DNA of 64,000 nt. It comes from Prillingera fragicola. Lineage: Eukaryota; Basidiomycota; Tremellomycetes; Trichosporonales; Trichosporonaceae. Under the pieces are notes generated by a model. It was given only the letters and a program-made list of their open reading frames with translations. It searched no databases and had not been told where the DNA came from. This document shows, in pieces, positions 22,552-33,927 of this stretch (position 1 is the first letter of the stretch; each line of letters starts with the position of its first letter). A program made the position numbers and the translations under genes. The stretch spans positions 1,426,001 to 1,490,000 of the forward strand of contig BEDY01000001.1 in NCBI GenBank assembly GCA_002335605.1. Reading direction: 5' to 3'.

Positions 22552-25500
22552 ATGGCTTCAAAATCGCCACCGGCCGAAGACGCCAGCAATGGTGACAACT
22601 TTGTCCACCAGGTCGCCATCGAGGTGAGTATCTTGCTTATGCGGTTCCGTGTGCAAGCGCTCACTACATAGATGTCTCGCATGATGAACCTTGTCAACCC
22701 AAATGACAAGCTTGCGGAGCAAGTCATTAACATTGCCAAGACAAACCGCTCTGGTGATGCATTCTGCAAAGGTAGGTACTCGGTGTGACGGAACATGTAC
22801 TGACAGACAGCTGTAGCCGGCTTTGGCAAGTTCCCTGAAGACGCGATGCTTTCTCTGCATACTCGCATTCTGACCCACGAGGCAATGAATGCGCACCGCC
22901 GTGCTTCTGGGTCTGGCATGTCGCCTCCTCGCCGGCTCGGTGGAGGACCTGGCGATCAGGTCAAAGTGGAGGGGATGGACCATGAGGACTCGGACGTGCT
23001 CGCGGCCGACGCACCCCGCAAGGGTGGTTTGAGGCGGTCTGAAGGCCCCAAATTCAAGGCTCCTGCTACTCCGCAAGCATCCCGGTTCGGTCTCGACAGA
23101 CTGGCAGCCGAGAAGCGCGCACAAGCAGCCGGTATCAAGACGGAGCCGCCTAGTAAACGTGTCAAGGTCGAGGCGGATGAGGATGAGAACGGCATGTCGA
23201 GCGCCGGCGGGGTATTTAAGGTTCCCGCATTGCCCGTCAAGCGCGAGCATGTGCGCGTCAAGCCTGAGGACACACCCAGCCATGGAGGCGGTCTGTCTGA
23301 GTCTGCTCGCCAACGTCTCGATGAACGTCGCCGCAAGACACGCATGCAGGATTCGCAAACCACTGCCAGCACATCAGACTTCAAAGACAACCGCGATCAG
23401 GGTCTCTACGACTACAAGAGCCGTCTGAACAAGGGATCATGGCAGGACAACCGTGAACGCGACTACATGAGGGACGACCGCGACAGAGGATACCGACGAG
23501 ACGACGACCGCGACCGCCGCAACTATGGAGACCGCCGGGATGATCGTGATCGCCGAGACGATCGCTATGGGCGAGAGGGAAAGAGCTGGGGGGACGCGCC
23601 CACACCTCGGACAGGGCGGGCTGAGCGTGAGCTCGATGGCAGTGTCCGTGTTCCCAATCGCGGCTGGGACGAGACTCCCAGTCGCGGCGGCCGCGGACCA
23701 GGAGGATGGGGCAAGAACGGGGAGAGCTCAAGGGGATGGGACGAGACGCCGAGGAAGAGTAGGGGAGCGTCGCCTGAGGAGTTCCAGGTTGATGCCAAAG
23801 AGTGGGAGGAGGAGCAGATGCGTCTTGACCGAGACTGGTACTTGACCGAGGATGAGGGTGCTGTGGCTGGTGACGAGGACCACAACCCTTTTGCCCAGTG
23901 GGGCAGTCTTGAGACAACCAAGGAACAGGAAACCAAGGTGGTCAAGCGTCAAACCGCGCGCCAGGCGCAATATGTGAGTGTCCCTCAGATTGTGTAGCCA
24001 GTTGCTGATGACCACAGACTGCAGACAACGAGAAGTGGGAGAACAGTCGAATGCTGCAGTCAGGTGTCATGCAGGCAGGCGACGTTGACCAGGACTTTGA
24101 GGACGACGGAGACTCCAAGGTCCATGTCTTAGTCCACGACTTGAAGCCACCGTTCCTGGACGGTCGTACGGCCTATACCAAGCAACTTGAGCCCATCATT
24201 CCAGTCAAGGACCCGACCAGTGACATGGCCGTGTTCTCCAAAAAGGGCAGCGCGCTGGTGCGCGAGCGCAGGGAAAGGCAAGAACGCGAGAGGGCAGCTG
24301 CCAAGGCCGCCTCGGTTGCTGGCACGACCCTCGGAAACCTCATGGGTGTCAAGGACGAGCCCGATCTCGGCGCAGAGGGACAGAAAGACGACGCAGATGA
24401 CGGCAACTACAAGGCTGGCTCGCAGTTCGCCACGCACTTGCAGAAGAATGCCGGACAATCTGAATTCGCCCGCACGCGAACAATCAAGCAGCAGCGCGAG
24501 TACCTGCCCGCCTTTGCTGTCCGCGAGGAACTCATGGCAACAATCCGTGACAACCAAGTCATTGTCGTCATTGGAGAGACTGGTTCGGGTAAGACGACCC
24601 AGCTTGGCCAGTTTCTTCACGAGGATGGCTACACTGCCAACGGCATCATTGGCTGCACTCAGCCCCGTCGTGTCGCCGCCATGTCGGTCGCCAAGCGTGT
24701 CTCGGAGGAGATGGGCTGCGAGCTTGGTCAGACCGTTGGATACTCGATTCGTTTCGAGGACTGCACGACCGACAAGACCAAGGTCAAGTTCATGACCGAT
24801 GGTATTCTTCTGCGTGAATCGCTCAATGAGGCAGACCTTGACCGCTACAGCGTTCTCATTCTCGACGAGGCACACGAACGCTCTCTGTCAACAGACATCC
24901 TCATGGGTCTCCTGCGCAAGATTCTGACACGCCGTCGTGACCTCAAGCTCATTGTCACCTCGGCTACCATGAATGCCGACAAGTTCTCAAAGTTCTTTGG
25001 TAACGCTGCCCAGTTCACCATTCCTGGACGTACCTTCCCTGTAGAGATCTATCACAGCAGGTCTCCTTGTGAGGACTACGTCGACAGCGCAATCAAGCAG
25101 ATTCTTCAGATCCACATTGGAAACCCGAAGGGAGATATCCTTGTTTTTATGACCGGTCAGGAGGACATTGAAACTACCTGCGCAGTGGTAGAGGATCGTC
25201 TATCGCAGCTTGACAATGCTGAGCCATTGTCAATACTGCCGATCTACTCGCAGATGCCTGCCGATCTTCAGGCGAAGATCTTTGAGCCTACCGCCGACGG
25301 ACGTCGCAAGGTTGTTGTGGCTACCAACATTGCGGAGACGTCGCTCACTGTTGACGGTATTCTTTATGTCGTGGACGCTGGCTACTCCAAGGTCAAGATC
25401 TACAACCCCAAGGTTGGTATGGACTCGCTTCAGATCACGCCTATCAGTCAAGCAAACGCTGGCCAGCGTGCTGGTCGTGCCGGTCGCACTGGACCCGGTT

Positions 25501-26682
25501 TCTGCTACCGCCTGTTCACCGAGACTGCCTACATCAACGAGCTGCTTGCTAGCAACATTCCTGAAATTCAGCGTACCAACCTGGCCAACACGGTGCTCCA
25601 GCTCAAGACGCTCGGTGTCAAGAACCTTCTCGAGTTCGACTTTATGGACCCACCGCCGCAAGAGAACATTCTCAACTCGATGTTCCAACTGTGGGTTCTT
25701 GGCGCCCTCGACAACATTGGCGACTTGACCGACGCCGGACGCAAGATGAGCGATTTCCCCATGGAGCCGTCGCTTGCCAAGATGCTCATTGTCGCGACCG
25801 AGCACAAGTGCTCTGCGGAGATGCTGACCATCGTGTCAATGCTGTCGGTGCCATCCGTTTTCTACCGCCCTCCGCAGCGTGCCGAGGAGAGTGACGCAGC
25901 ACGCGAAAAGTTCTTTGTGCCCGAGTCGGACCACCTCACACTGTTGCACGTTTACACGCAATGGAAGAACAACGGCTACAACGACCACTGGTGTATGAAG
26001 CACTTCCTGCACCCCAAGATCCTACGCAAGGCCCGCGAGGTGCGTGGCCAGCTCGAGGAAATCATGGGTACGCAAAAGATGGCTGTCATCTCATGTGGAA
26101 CCGACTGGGACATTGTGCGCAAGTGCATCACCGCAGGCTACTTCCACCAAGCTGCGCGCGTCAAGAACCTCGGCGAATACGTCAACATTCGTAATGGCAT
26201 GCCCTGTGTGCTGCACCCGACATCGGCGCTGTACGGCCTTGGTTACATGCCTGACTATGTCGTCTATCACGAGCTCGTCCTCACGAGCAGGCAGTACATG
26301 ATGTGTGTGACTTCGGTCGACCCATACTGGCTCGCCGACCTTGGTGGCGTGTTCTTCAGTATTCGCGAACGCAACTTTGATGGCTTGCAGCGCGCACGCG
26401 CCAATCGCGATTTCAGCAAGAAGACAGAGATGGAGGCAGAGATGGCGCGCCAGCGTGAAGAGTGAGTCCAAAGTCGCCTGTATTAACTGCTGACGGGACA
26501 GGCTGGAACGCGCAAAAGCAGACAAGCTACGTGCAGACGTGGTGGCGCGTACACCCAAGATTGGCGGCGTGGGCATGACCCCTACACCAGGTCGTGGACC
26601 TGGAGCAACCCCGAGGAGGGCAGGTATTGGTGCAGGTGCTCGCACGAGTGCGACACCGAGGAGGCGCCCTGGTGGTATTTAG
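22552..26682 (+). CDS. PRP16: Pre-mRNA splicing factor ATP-dependent helicase Prp16 (DHX38)
   Basis: DEAH-box RNA helicase that remodels the spliceosome after the first transesterification. Five exons (introns near 22624-22672, 22771-22816, 23974-24017 and 26462-26501) encode roughly 1,300 aa. The N-terminus [14 protein letters not shown] leads into [27 protein letters not shown] and a long Arg/Asp-rich region (about 23390-23580) of repeated RDD/RDR units. The Prp16-specific linker [17 protein letters not shown] precedes motif I GETGSGKT, motif Ia [10 protein letters not shown], motif II DEAH, motif III SAT, and motif [16 protein letters not shown]2/OB domains follow. The short last exon is Thr/Pro/Gly/Arg-rich. 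Human DHX38 is close in size and matches block by block. Confidence 0.95.
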
Positions 26683-26842
26683 AGCGACCGTATAGCATTC
26701 ATTAGTAGCATCTCATGCGATGGCAGCATGACCCCTTTGTGATCCGATGTTGCTGCATTCTTCTTCTGCCCCCTTGCACACTCCGCAAGGTGGCTTCTGA
26801 TTATCAAAATACCCGTTATACACTCGATACACTTGGAACGCA

Positions 26843-28687
26843 TTAAGCCACAATCTTGTGGTAAAGCACCGAGCAGTTCCAACCAGCGTGAATGGTCTCC
26901 TGGGTCTTGACAGACTTCTTGATGACCTTGCCGTGAATGTCAGTGGCCTGGACCTTGCTGTTCGTGTGCAACGACAAGCGCGTGCGGGTGAGGTTGGCGG
27001 GCTCGTCTTCGGACGTCTTCTCGGCAATGAGCGTGTCAATGGCGTGCGGGATGATACTGGGAAGGTGCGTGGGAACCGCAAGAGCCGAGCGCTTGCCAGT
27101 GCCGAGCTGGTAGTCGGCTGTCGGCGTTAGTGGTGCAGAGTCACGAGTGCTTACTGTTTCCACCCCAGACCATGACATCCTTGCCGAAGAGGTTCTCCTT
27201 GAGACCCTTGGTAGTCTCGGCGTCGCGCATGGTGTCAAGAACGGCAAAGACGTGAGTTGTGGGAGACTGTGATACGGAAAGAGAGTAGACAGAGAGAGGG
27301 ACCATTGCCTGCTCCTTGTCCGAGTCTGGGGTTAGCGGGTTACAGCATACTGCAAGCTTACATTCCTCAAGACCACTGATACTGGTATGTCAGTAACTCG
27401 TTCGGACACAAAAACTCACGTCTTAATCTTTGCGGGTGCGTACGTTGCCGAGCTCCACATCGCCGTTCCAAGAGTTCCATTCTGGCCGTTTCCGCAGGAG
27501 AGCACGTCTGTGAGCCACTTGGGCTTGTTGTAGTCGCCACCAGCAGAACGCTGGACCGTAAAGAAGGTCGTTTGTGCGCCGGCTGCAACACCCACGCAGC
27601 GTACACTCACACCCGATGGGTATGCCTTGCTAAGGGCAATTTCGACGGGTGTAGGGACAATGCTGACAGTGGAGGCATTACCGAGGCCGATCTGGCCGGC
27701 ATCGTTGGCACCAAAGCCCAGGACGCGACCGTCCGGGGTGCGGACAAACGAGCTACGCGCAGATGCGGCGATCTCGGCAATCTCAATACCAGAAAGGGCA
27801 GGAATCTCAGTAAGCTTGGTGGCGAATCGTGGGTCAAGGGCAGCTGGGAGCTCTGTGCTCTCCGTAACGGCAGTGGCGGCAGTTTCTGGGGCCGCAGGGA
27901 AAGTCTGTTTGGTGCCCAGCTGGCGGTGCGAGTTGGCGGCAGGAGAAAGAGGCAGTGAGAAGGTACGGCCGTGGTTGGTCAGAGCCAGCAAATGGTCCTG
28001 TCCAACACTGAGTGAGGTCCAGTACTCCCCCCAGTGGAACTTCTGGTTCGCATCAAGCTCGGCATAGTCGACGATGGGGTCACGGGTGAAGACCCTCTTG
28101 ATCGGGTTTCGGTGCTTCTTCTGCCCCTCCTGAATCTGGCGATCCATGGACACAACATAGATACGTCCGTCGCGGCTGAGGCCAAACAACTTGCCGGGTC
28201 CAGCAGCAAGATGGACAAGTTTCTGAAGTTAGCGAGCGACGACCTTGTCGAGACTTACTTTGCCGCGCAGAGAGCGTCCTACAGCACCATCGGCATCATA
28301 ACCCTTCCCCCACATCCAGAGATCACCGCCCGCGTCAATGGCAGCGCCATACTTTTCATGAATAACGAGGTCATGCAGTGGCGTTCCTCCGAGATGAGCT
28401 AGCAGTGCCGGTCGTTTGAGGCTCTTGATCTCGGGGTTTTGCGCCAGAGTAAGAAACTGGTTTGAGCCCCAGGCAAGCGGAGTAAAGGCGTTTGTGCCAA
28501 CAGCGGCAAGGCTGACGAGCTTTACGCCTGCTGGGTTGGGTGCGAGCTCCACAAAGGTGGGATCGCACTTGAGGGGAGCGAGCTTGGACTGAGCATAGTA
28601 GAAGGATACGCCGATGGTTGCTGCAGCTGCAAGGGGTACTGCCCTTGCGCCAATTGCCCTCATGGAGGCTGCAGATGCGAATGGCAT
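26843..28687 (-). CDS. FMP25: RCC1-repeat mitochondrial protein, Fmp25-like
   Basis: Seven-bladed RCC1-type propeller with an N-terminal mitochondrial anchor. The start (ATG 28687) gives FASAASMRAIGARAVPLAAAATIGVSFYYAQ, a basic presequence then a hydrophobic segment. RCC1 blades include PLAWGSNQFLTL, GGDLWMWGKGYD, LFGLSRDGRIYVVS, TPDGRVLGFGANDAGQIGLG and SCGNGQNGTLGTAMW, and the last exon has MVWGGN-type sequence ending at CSVLYHKIVA. Short introns split the 3' part near 27140-27170, 27325 and 27380. Yeast Fmp25 (implicated in complex III assembly) has the same layout; the symbol is by architecture, not close identity. A second ATG eight codons downstream could also start the protein. Confidence 0.75.
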
Positions 28688-29116
28688 CGTGTGCTGCCTG
28701 TCTGAAGGTTGCGGGGATGGGCTAGATGAGGAGAGCAGTGTGTGGGCAATTGTGCCAAGAGGGATTGGGTGGGAAGCAACGTCGTCATGGGCGCGAGAAA
28801 CTAGTGGCGGATTGGGGGCCCCGCAGGTATTTCACGCGATCTGCACGTGGGATGGACGTGTAGACATGTACGCGGACAAAATATTGATCTCCGGGCGCGG
28901 GAGGAGGAGACGCGTCCGACGATGCAAGTGGACGTGTCACCGTAGCCGTAATACCCGCAGCAGCTCGTTGCTGCGACACTTTTAGACTTTGGTCCATCAA
29001 GCTCACCTTGGTCAGTACCGCCTTGACAGCAACTGGAAGACTGGTGTCACCTCCCCTTCTCTCAGCGCCAAAGGCATACCTCAAACCCACCTACCCGCTC
29101 CAGCGCAGATATCAAC
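28688..29116. other. Divergent promoter FMP25-like/GPI1
   Basis: A 429-bp gap between divergently transcribed genes. No coding frame or repeat of note. Confidence 0.4.
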
Positions 29117-31360
29117 ATGCGCATCTTCTGGCCAACCTCTGGTATCCCCCTTGCTGCGGGAACAGCCGTAGGATGGCGCGTGGCCGATACCTATTGCGTC
29201 GCTGCTATTGTTGATCACTGGCTTGACGACTACGCTATTGACCCCAAAAGGCCAGAGGCTCCCGTGCTCGAGGCCCTCGCTACTGTGAAGCCGGCCGCCC
29301 AACGAGCCGCCACCTCGAATGGCAAGTCCGAGAATGGCACTGCCAATGCTTCTGTCGACGAGAAGACCGACAAGGTCATCAACGGCCACAGCACGTCAGC
29401 TCCTGGCTTTACTATCTGGGTCGCAGCCGGTCGCCCCATCGCCACAAGCTCAGAAGCCGAAATCGTTCTGTACAAGCCCAGCGCCAAGCCAAGTGAAGCG
29501 TTGACGCTGTACGATCGCGAGGGCGAGACGCCTTTCATGCTTGCGAACAAGTCCAAGAAGCCAGCTGAGGCCGATGAAGCACCAAAGGCGCACCCTGCTT
29601 GGTCGCCTCCCAAGGAGCCTATGGGCCAAGCGAATCTGAACGCGATTCTCGCGCGACTCAACGCGGCATACGATGCACAGGTCCGTCTGGGTGGTCGCCT
29701 GAGCAAGATCCAGAAGTTCAAGGAGAAGCTTCCTGGACCTCTTGTCAAGGCGCTTGTTATTCTTCCGGTTCTTCGCACGGGTTTCAAGACATACCAGGCC
29801 GGCAAGACGATTGTCAACATTCCCAGGCAACAAGCAACCTGGGGCAATGAGTACGGATGGGCTCTTGGCATGCTGCCGACGAGCTTCAGTCCCGACTTGC
29901 TGCACTCTCAGGTCAAGCCGCAAACCCTGGCTGAGCGTATTCCCGCTGCGGTCCACTTGCTGGGTGACAAGCTTGCTGGTGCGGCTGACCACCTGCCCAC
30001 GACTGGCGATGCGACTGCCGACGTTGCCCTCATGACCCTCCCCGCTGGTACCCTTTTTGCCCTCTACCAGTCTGGCCTATCGAAGCGCCTCACCGTCGGT
30101 GGCAAGTACCCGATCCTCGGCGTCGCATTTTTGGCCATAGCATATGCCGCGCCTCTCATGGCTGCCAAGGGGTTCAATATTCATGCTGCCGAGGTGCAGG
30201 AGGACTCGTGGTCTCTGCCGGCACCAATCTCTTACGCAATCCGCGCCATGGTGTTCGCCAAGTGGTGGGCTATGGTTATCCCGATGCTGTGGGCATGGGT
30301 TCTCCGCCCTCTTGGTGCCCACAACGTTGCCTACCGTATCGTGCGCGCACTCTCACGTGAACGCTCATGTCTGGTCACGAAACGCCACTATACCATTCGC
30401 AGCCACTCAGCGCTCCTGAACCAGGTTGCCCAGCGTGCTGGTCAGCTTGTCTTGATCGACAAGGAGAAGTCGATTCCGCTCCGGGCTGCCTCGTTTGAGT
30501 GGAACATGCAGATTGATCAGATTCTCGGCTTCTGCACCGCCGCTGCGCTGGCTGCCGTTCCATGGAACCGTTCCCAGTTCATCTACTACGTCGACCCGCT
30601 CCTGGCGAGCCCCTTAATGTACGCCATGGCGTGGCTCAACACCTGGCCTCTGGGTCTCAAGCTCAACACGCCCTTGTCCAACTGGCTCTGCTGCAAGCTC
30701 TCCCTGTTCCTCTCCATTGTGCAGGGTCTTGCCTTGCCTCTATTAGTCGATGTCGCTCCGTACGCCCTTCTTGCGCTCTCCGTGGCGTCCGTCATGGGCT
30801 TGACCTGGTCGCTGGCGCTCCTGTCAGACTTGATCTCACTCTGCACCTTGCATATCCGTGCTGTGCATTTCCTGACCTCAAACCTCCTCCGCTGGCAGCT
30901 CAGCGCCATCAGCGGTCTCTGGGACCTCTTCCGTGGCAAGCGCCGCAACGTTCTGCGTAACCGTGTCGACACTGGCCGCCACGAACTTGATGTCCTCTTC
31001 CTCGGCACCCTCCTCTTCACCCTCTCGGCGTTCCTCGCTCCTACAGTTTTGGGCTACGCTGCCCTCTTCGCAGCTGTCAACGGTCTCATCAAGTTGGTTC
31101 AGCGTGGTCTGGCTTGGATTGTCGCCCTCCTCGACACCCTCCCTTTCATTGAGCTGCTCGCGCGTGTCGTCATGCCCAAGCGCGTCCCTGCTGGCGTGAA
31201 CTTTGACACCGCTAAGCCGCCTAAGAACGTGGTGCCGGCTGTTGAGGCTACTGGTGCTCATCCGGTTAAGAGCACTCTGGAGATCAAGAGCACGCCAACG
31301 AGCTTTGGTGCAATTCTTGGGCGGTGGTTCAGGGCAGCCTCTGCAGCTGTCAATGAGTAG
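29117..31360 (+). CDS. GPI1: GPI-GlcNAc transferase subunit Gpi1 (PIG-Q)
   Basis: ER membrane subunit of the GPI-N-acetylglucosaminyltransferase complex, the first step of GPI-anchor synthesis. Single exon, 747 aa, rare in this intron-rich window. The N-terminal 200 residues are soluble and variable (FTIWVAAGRPIATS, Ala/Lys-rich linkers). The C-terminal half has several membrane spans (VALMTLPAGTLFALY, YPILGVAFLAIAYAAPLM, LFLSIVQGLALPLL, YALLALSVASVMGLTW). The Gpi1/PIG-Q hallmark is GKRRNVLRNRVDTGRHE followed by LDVLFLGTLLFT. ATG 29117 begins MRIFWPTSGIP, in keeping with fungal Gpi1. It closes with a Lys/Thr-rich tail. Confidence 0.9.
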   Translation: MRIFWPTSGIPLAAGTAVGWRVADTYCVAAIVDHWLDDYAIDPKRPEAPVLEALATVKPAAQRAATSNGKSENGTANASVDEKTDKVINGHSTSAPGFTIWVAAGRPIATSSEAEIVLYKPSAKPSEALTLYDREGETPFMLANKSKKPAEADEAPKAHPAWSPPKEPMGQANLNAILARLNAAYDAQVRLGGRLSKIQKFKEKLPGPLVKALVILPVLRTGFKTYQAGKTIVNIPRQQATWGNEYGWALGMLPTSFSPDLLHSQVKPQTLAERIPAAVHLLGDKLAGAADHLPTTGDATADVALMTLPAGTLFALYQSGLSKRLTVGGKYPILGVAFLAIAYAAPLMAAKGFNIHAAEVQEDSWSLPAPISYAIRAMVFAKWWAMVIPMLWAWVLRPLGAHNVAYRIVRALSRERSCLVTKRHYTIRSHSALLNQVAQRAGQLVLIDKEKSIPLRAASFEWNMQIDQILGFCTAAALAAVPWNRSQFIYYVDPLLASPLMYAMAWLNTWPLGLKLNTPLSNWLCCKLSLFLSIVQGLALPLLVDVAPYALLALSVASVMGLTWSLALLSDLISLCTLHIRAVHFLTSNLLRWQLSAISGLWDLFRGKRRNVLRNRVDTGRHELDVLFLGTLLFTLSAFLAPTVLGYAALFAAVNGLIKLVQRGLAWIVALLDTLPFIELLARVVMPKRVPAGVNFDTAKPPKNVVPAVEATGAHPVKSTLEIKSTPTSFGAILGRWFRAASAAVNE

Positions 31361-31666
31361 CATATGAGGACGGACATTTCTATAGCCCTGGGCTATTGAT
31401 GCATATTATAGAATGTTCAATGGGACCTTGTCGTCGGACAGAGCAACTGGGTACTGTCGGCTGAAGTGGTTCTGCGACTCCAACGAGGGCCGAGGGCGCG
31501 CCTGTCTTTGCGATAGGTACCATTCATGTCAGAACTCGACAAATCGCGACACTGCAGAGCAAACAATGGCATGGGTCTATCAACCTTGCTGTAATGCATA
31601 ATGCTGTAATGAGATACACGATGAAAATCCCTATCCCAACTCGTCCCTCCCTTCCTGGCCCAAATG
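31361..31666. other. Convergent spacer after GPI1
   Basis: A 306-bp gap between two converging genes. No feature recognised. Confidence 0.4.
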
Positions 31667-32683
31667 CTATGCGAGCTTCTCGTCCCACGCTCCACTGTCG
31701 CTGCCGCCACTCTCAATACCGTCGATGGTGCACTCCAAAACCCCAAGACACACGAGCGGCACCTCGGCCTCTTCGGGGTCCTCGGCCTGCCACGCCTCCA
31801 CCCCCGCTTGGCTCGGGAGAGCAATCAGGACGCCGATCCGCACATCGCTCCCGATCTCTGGTGTATCAAGCACGACCTGGGGCTTGACCTTTGTGTCGGG
31901 CTTGCGAGCGCGAGGTGGCGCGTCGGGCTCGCCTCGCGCCAAGCGCTCCTGGAGTTGACGCTCCGCAGCTTGCCTGCGCCGCCGGCGCTGGACCCAGCGT
32001 GGGGCTGCGAGACGGGGGAAGACTTCGCGGAATGCGTCCTTAATTTCCTGTGAGAGAGGCGGCTGAACAGGGACAGGCGGCGGAGTTGGGGGACGAGGAG
32101 CTTCGTAGGCGTGGAGCTTGTTCAACGCCACCGGCTGAGCGTGTCAGTAGGGGATATGGGTGGGTTTCCGTGACACGTACGGTGATGAAGCTCCACTCCT
32201 CCTCGTCAGTGTAGCCGACGCCGTGGTTATGGTGCTCCCACTCGTAGCCTTCAAGGTTGAGCTCGGCCTCCCAGACTCCTGGCATGGGAGGCAGCTGCTT
32301 GGTCTTCTTTGGCGGACGGATATCCGGACGGGGGTAGAACCTGTTGGTGTAGGGTGGTGGCTCCTCGCCACGGGCAATGGCGACAGTGCTGGTGCGGATC
32401 CAGCGGCGGCGCGTGATGACTGCCCTCAGAACTAGCGCAGCTCCAGCTCCGAGAATGACAATTACAGCGGCCAGGAAAGTGAACAAGTACAAGGTCGTGT
32501 TTCTGGGGAGGTTGAGTACTGGAAGGCTTGGGGGATGTGGGGGACCTACTGTGAGTGTGCAGGGCCGTTGGGGTGGTTGTACCCATAGCGCGAGCTCGGT
32601 GTGCTCGTCACGGTTGTCGCCGTCGCTTGATCGGTCCGCAGCTGGCGGGCTGCAAACCGCATGACCGGTGTCGGCAGCGACAT
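31667..32683 (-). CDS. Uncharacterised single-pass membrane protein with PPPY motif
   Basis: Not recognised as a named family. Exons 32683-32550, 32502-32181 and 32134-31667 join in frame to 307 aa. The N-terminal 45 residues are polar and carry a potential N-glycosylation site (NTT) just before the span LYLFTFLAAVIVILGAGAALVL. The span is followed by Arg-rich TRRRWIRT, which favours an N-out/C-in orientation. The cytosolic part holds EEPPPYTNRFYPRP (a PPxY motif of the kind bound by WW domains of Rsp5/Nedd4 ligases), WEAELNLEGYEWEHHNHGVGYTD-like conserved-looking aromatic sequence, a Pro-rich linker, a basic helix (WVQRRRRRQAAERQ) and an acidic Ser/Gly-rich tail. A ubiquitin-ligase adaptor role is only a suggestion from the PPxY motif. 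Confidence 0.75.
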
Positions 32684-33927
32684 GGTTTCAAGGAGAGAAG
32701 GATATAATGGGGATCAGGCGATCAAAGAATGTGGTGCGGTTCGGGTGCCACAGTGCGCGAGGTTGGGAGAGGTGGAGGTGTCGAAGACCGTGGTGCGATA
32801 GCCGCTCCTCTCGTTAGCGAGATGGGGAGAGGGAGATGGACAAGACAGACATGCTGTACCCCGTCGTGGCCAGCAACGAAGAGGCGTTTTCCATATGCGC
32901 AGTATGCTCGGCGTCCATCTCCATCCCAGGTCTTGGCAAGATGGCGTTGAACGACCCTGAGACGTGGTTCCTGTGGGTGGTTTCCTATTCTTGGCACCAT
33001 GGCTCGCAAGATCGCATGCACCCGCCCACCTGTGCTTTGTTGATGTACAGCCCAGAGAGAGGGCGGCGAATGCATGCTTGTCAGCATCATCTCCCTGCAA
33101 CCATGAACAGCGGCCACCACTGCACGATCACACGCAATGCCATGACGGGAAGTGTAAATAACCACCCCGAAGTGCCTAGCTTTCGATAGCCATGAGCCCC
33201 ACGCCGAAGCCGCAATGACGGCGTCAGTCCGTGCGCATGGCTTGCGCCACCCAAGAGCCGCATCTCACTGGCTGACAGGGGATCCCCGCCGAGGAAATGG
33301 GCAGAGAGGTGTTAGCGGTCCGGAGCTTCATGTAGTACAGGAGCCGGCGGCATGTTGAATGCACATGTCGAGTGAGTCTACAGCAGCGTCGACCTGGGAC
33401 ACGTGAGAGCTACCAGTTGCACGGGAGAGTGTGTACGAACGGCTCGCTGTGGATTGGTGACAGCCAGATATGGCATGTGATGAGAGGGCCAGCCTGCCGA
33501 GACCAGCCGAAGGACACCACAGCGTTGGACATGAAGCCAGGTGAGGATAGTGTAGTCACAAAGTGCATGATAGATAGCGCCAATGAGGCAGAAGAGGAGG
33601 CGTTACGCAATGTCATGTCTTCGTAGCCAAGGTCCCCGTTGAATCAATACGCCCAAGCCGCGGCCCAATACATAACGTTCACTGCCACAAACGTTGTCCC
33701 CGGTCATTATGTGTTTCCCGCCAGCACATGCACCACCCACAACTACCAAGAGAAGTCTAGGTGGTGCGTTATGCTGCACATGCCCACGACCCCGGCTTCA
33801 CAGCGTGAATATGGAATTCCTGCGGAACCGCCAGAAAGCGACGACCCAAAGTGGATAACCAAGTGTCAACCATTTGCCACTCGGTGGCGACTAAGATGGA
33901 CAAGGTACAAACAATGCATCTACACTA
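32684..33927. other. Gene-free interval upstream of the PPPY membrane protein
   Basis: About 1.24 kb. Open frames are below about 150 codons, overlap one another on both strands and encode no recognisable motif. Nothing beyond promoter and 3' UTR sequence is supported. Confidence 0.4.
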
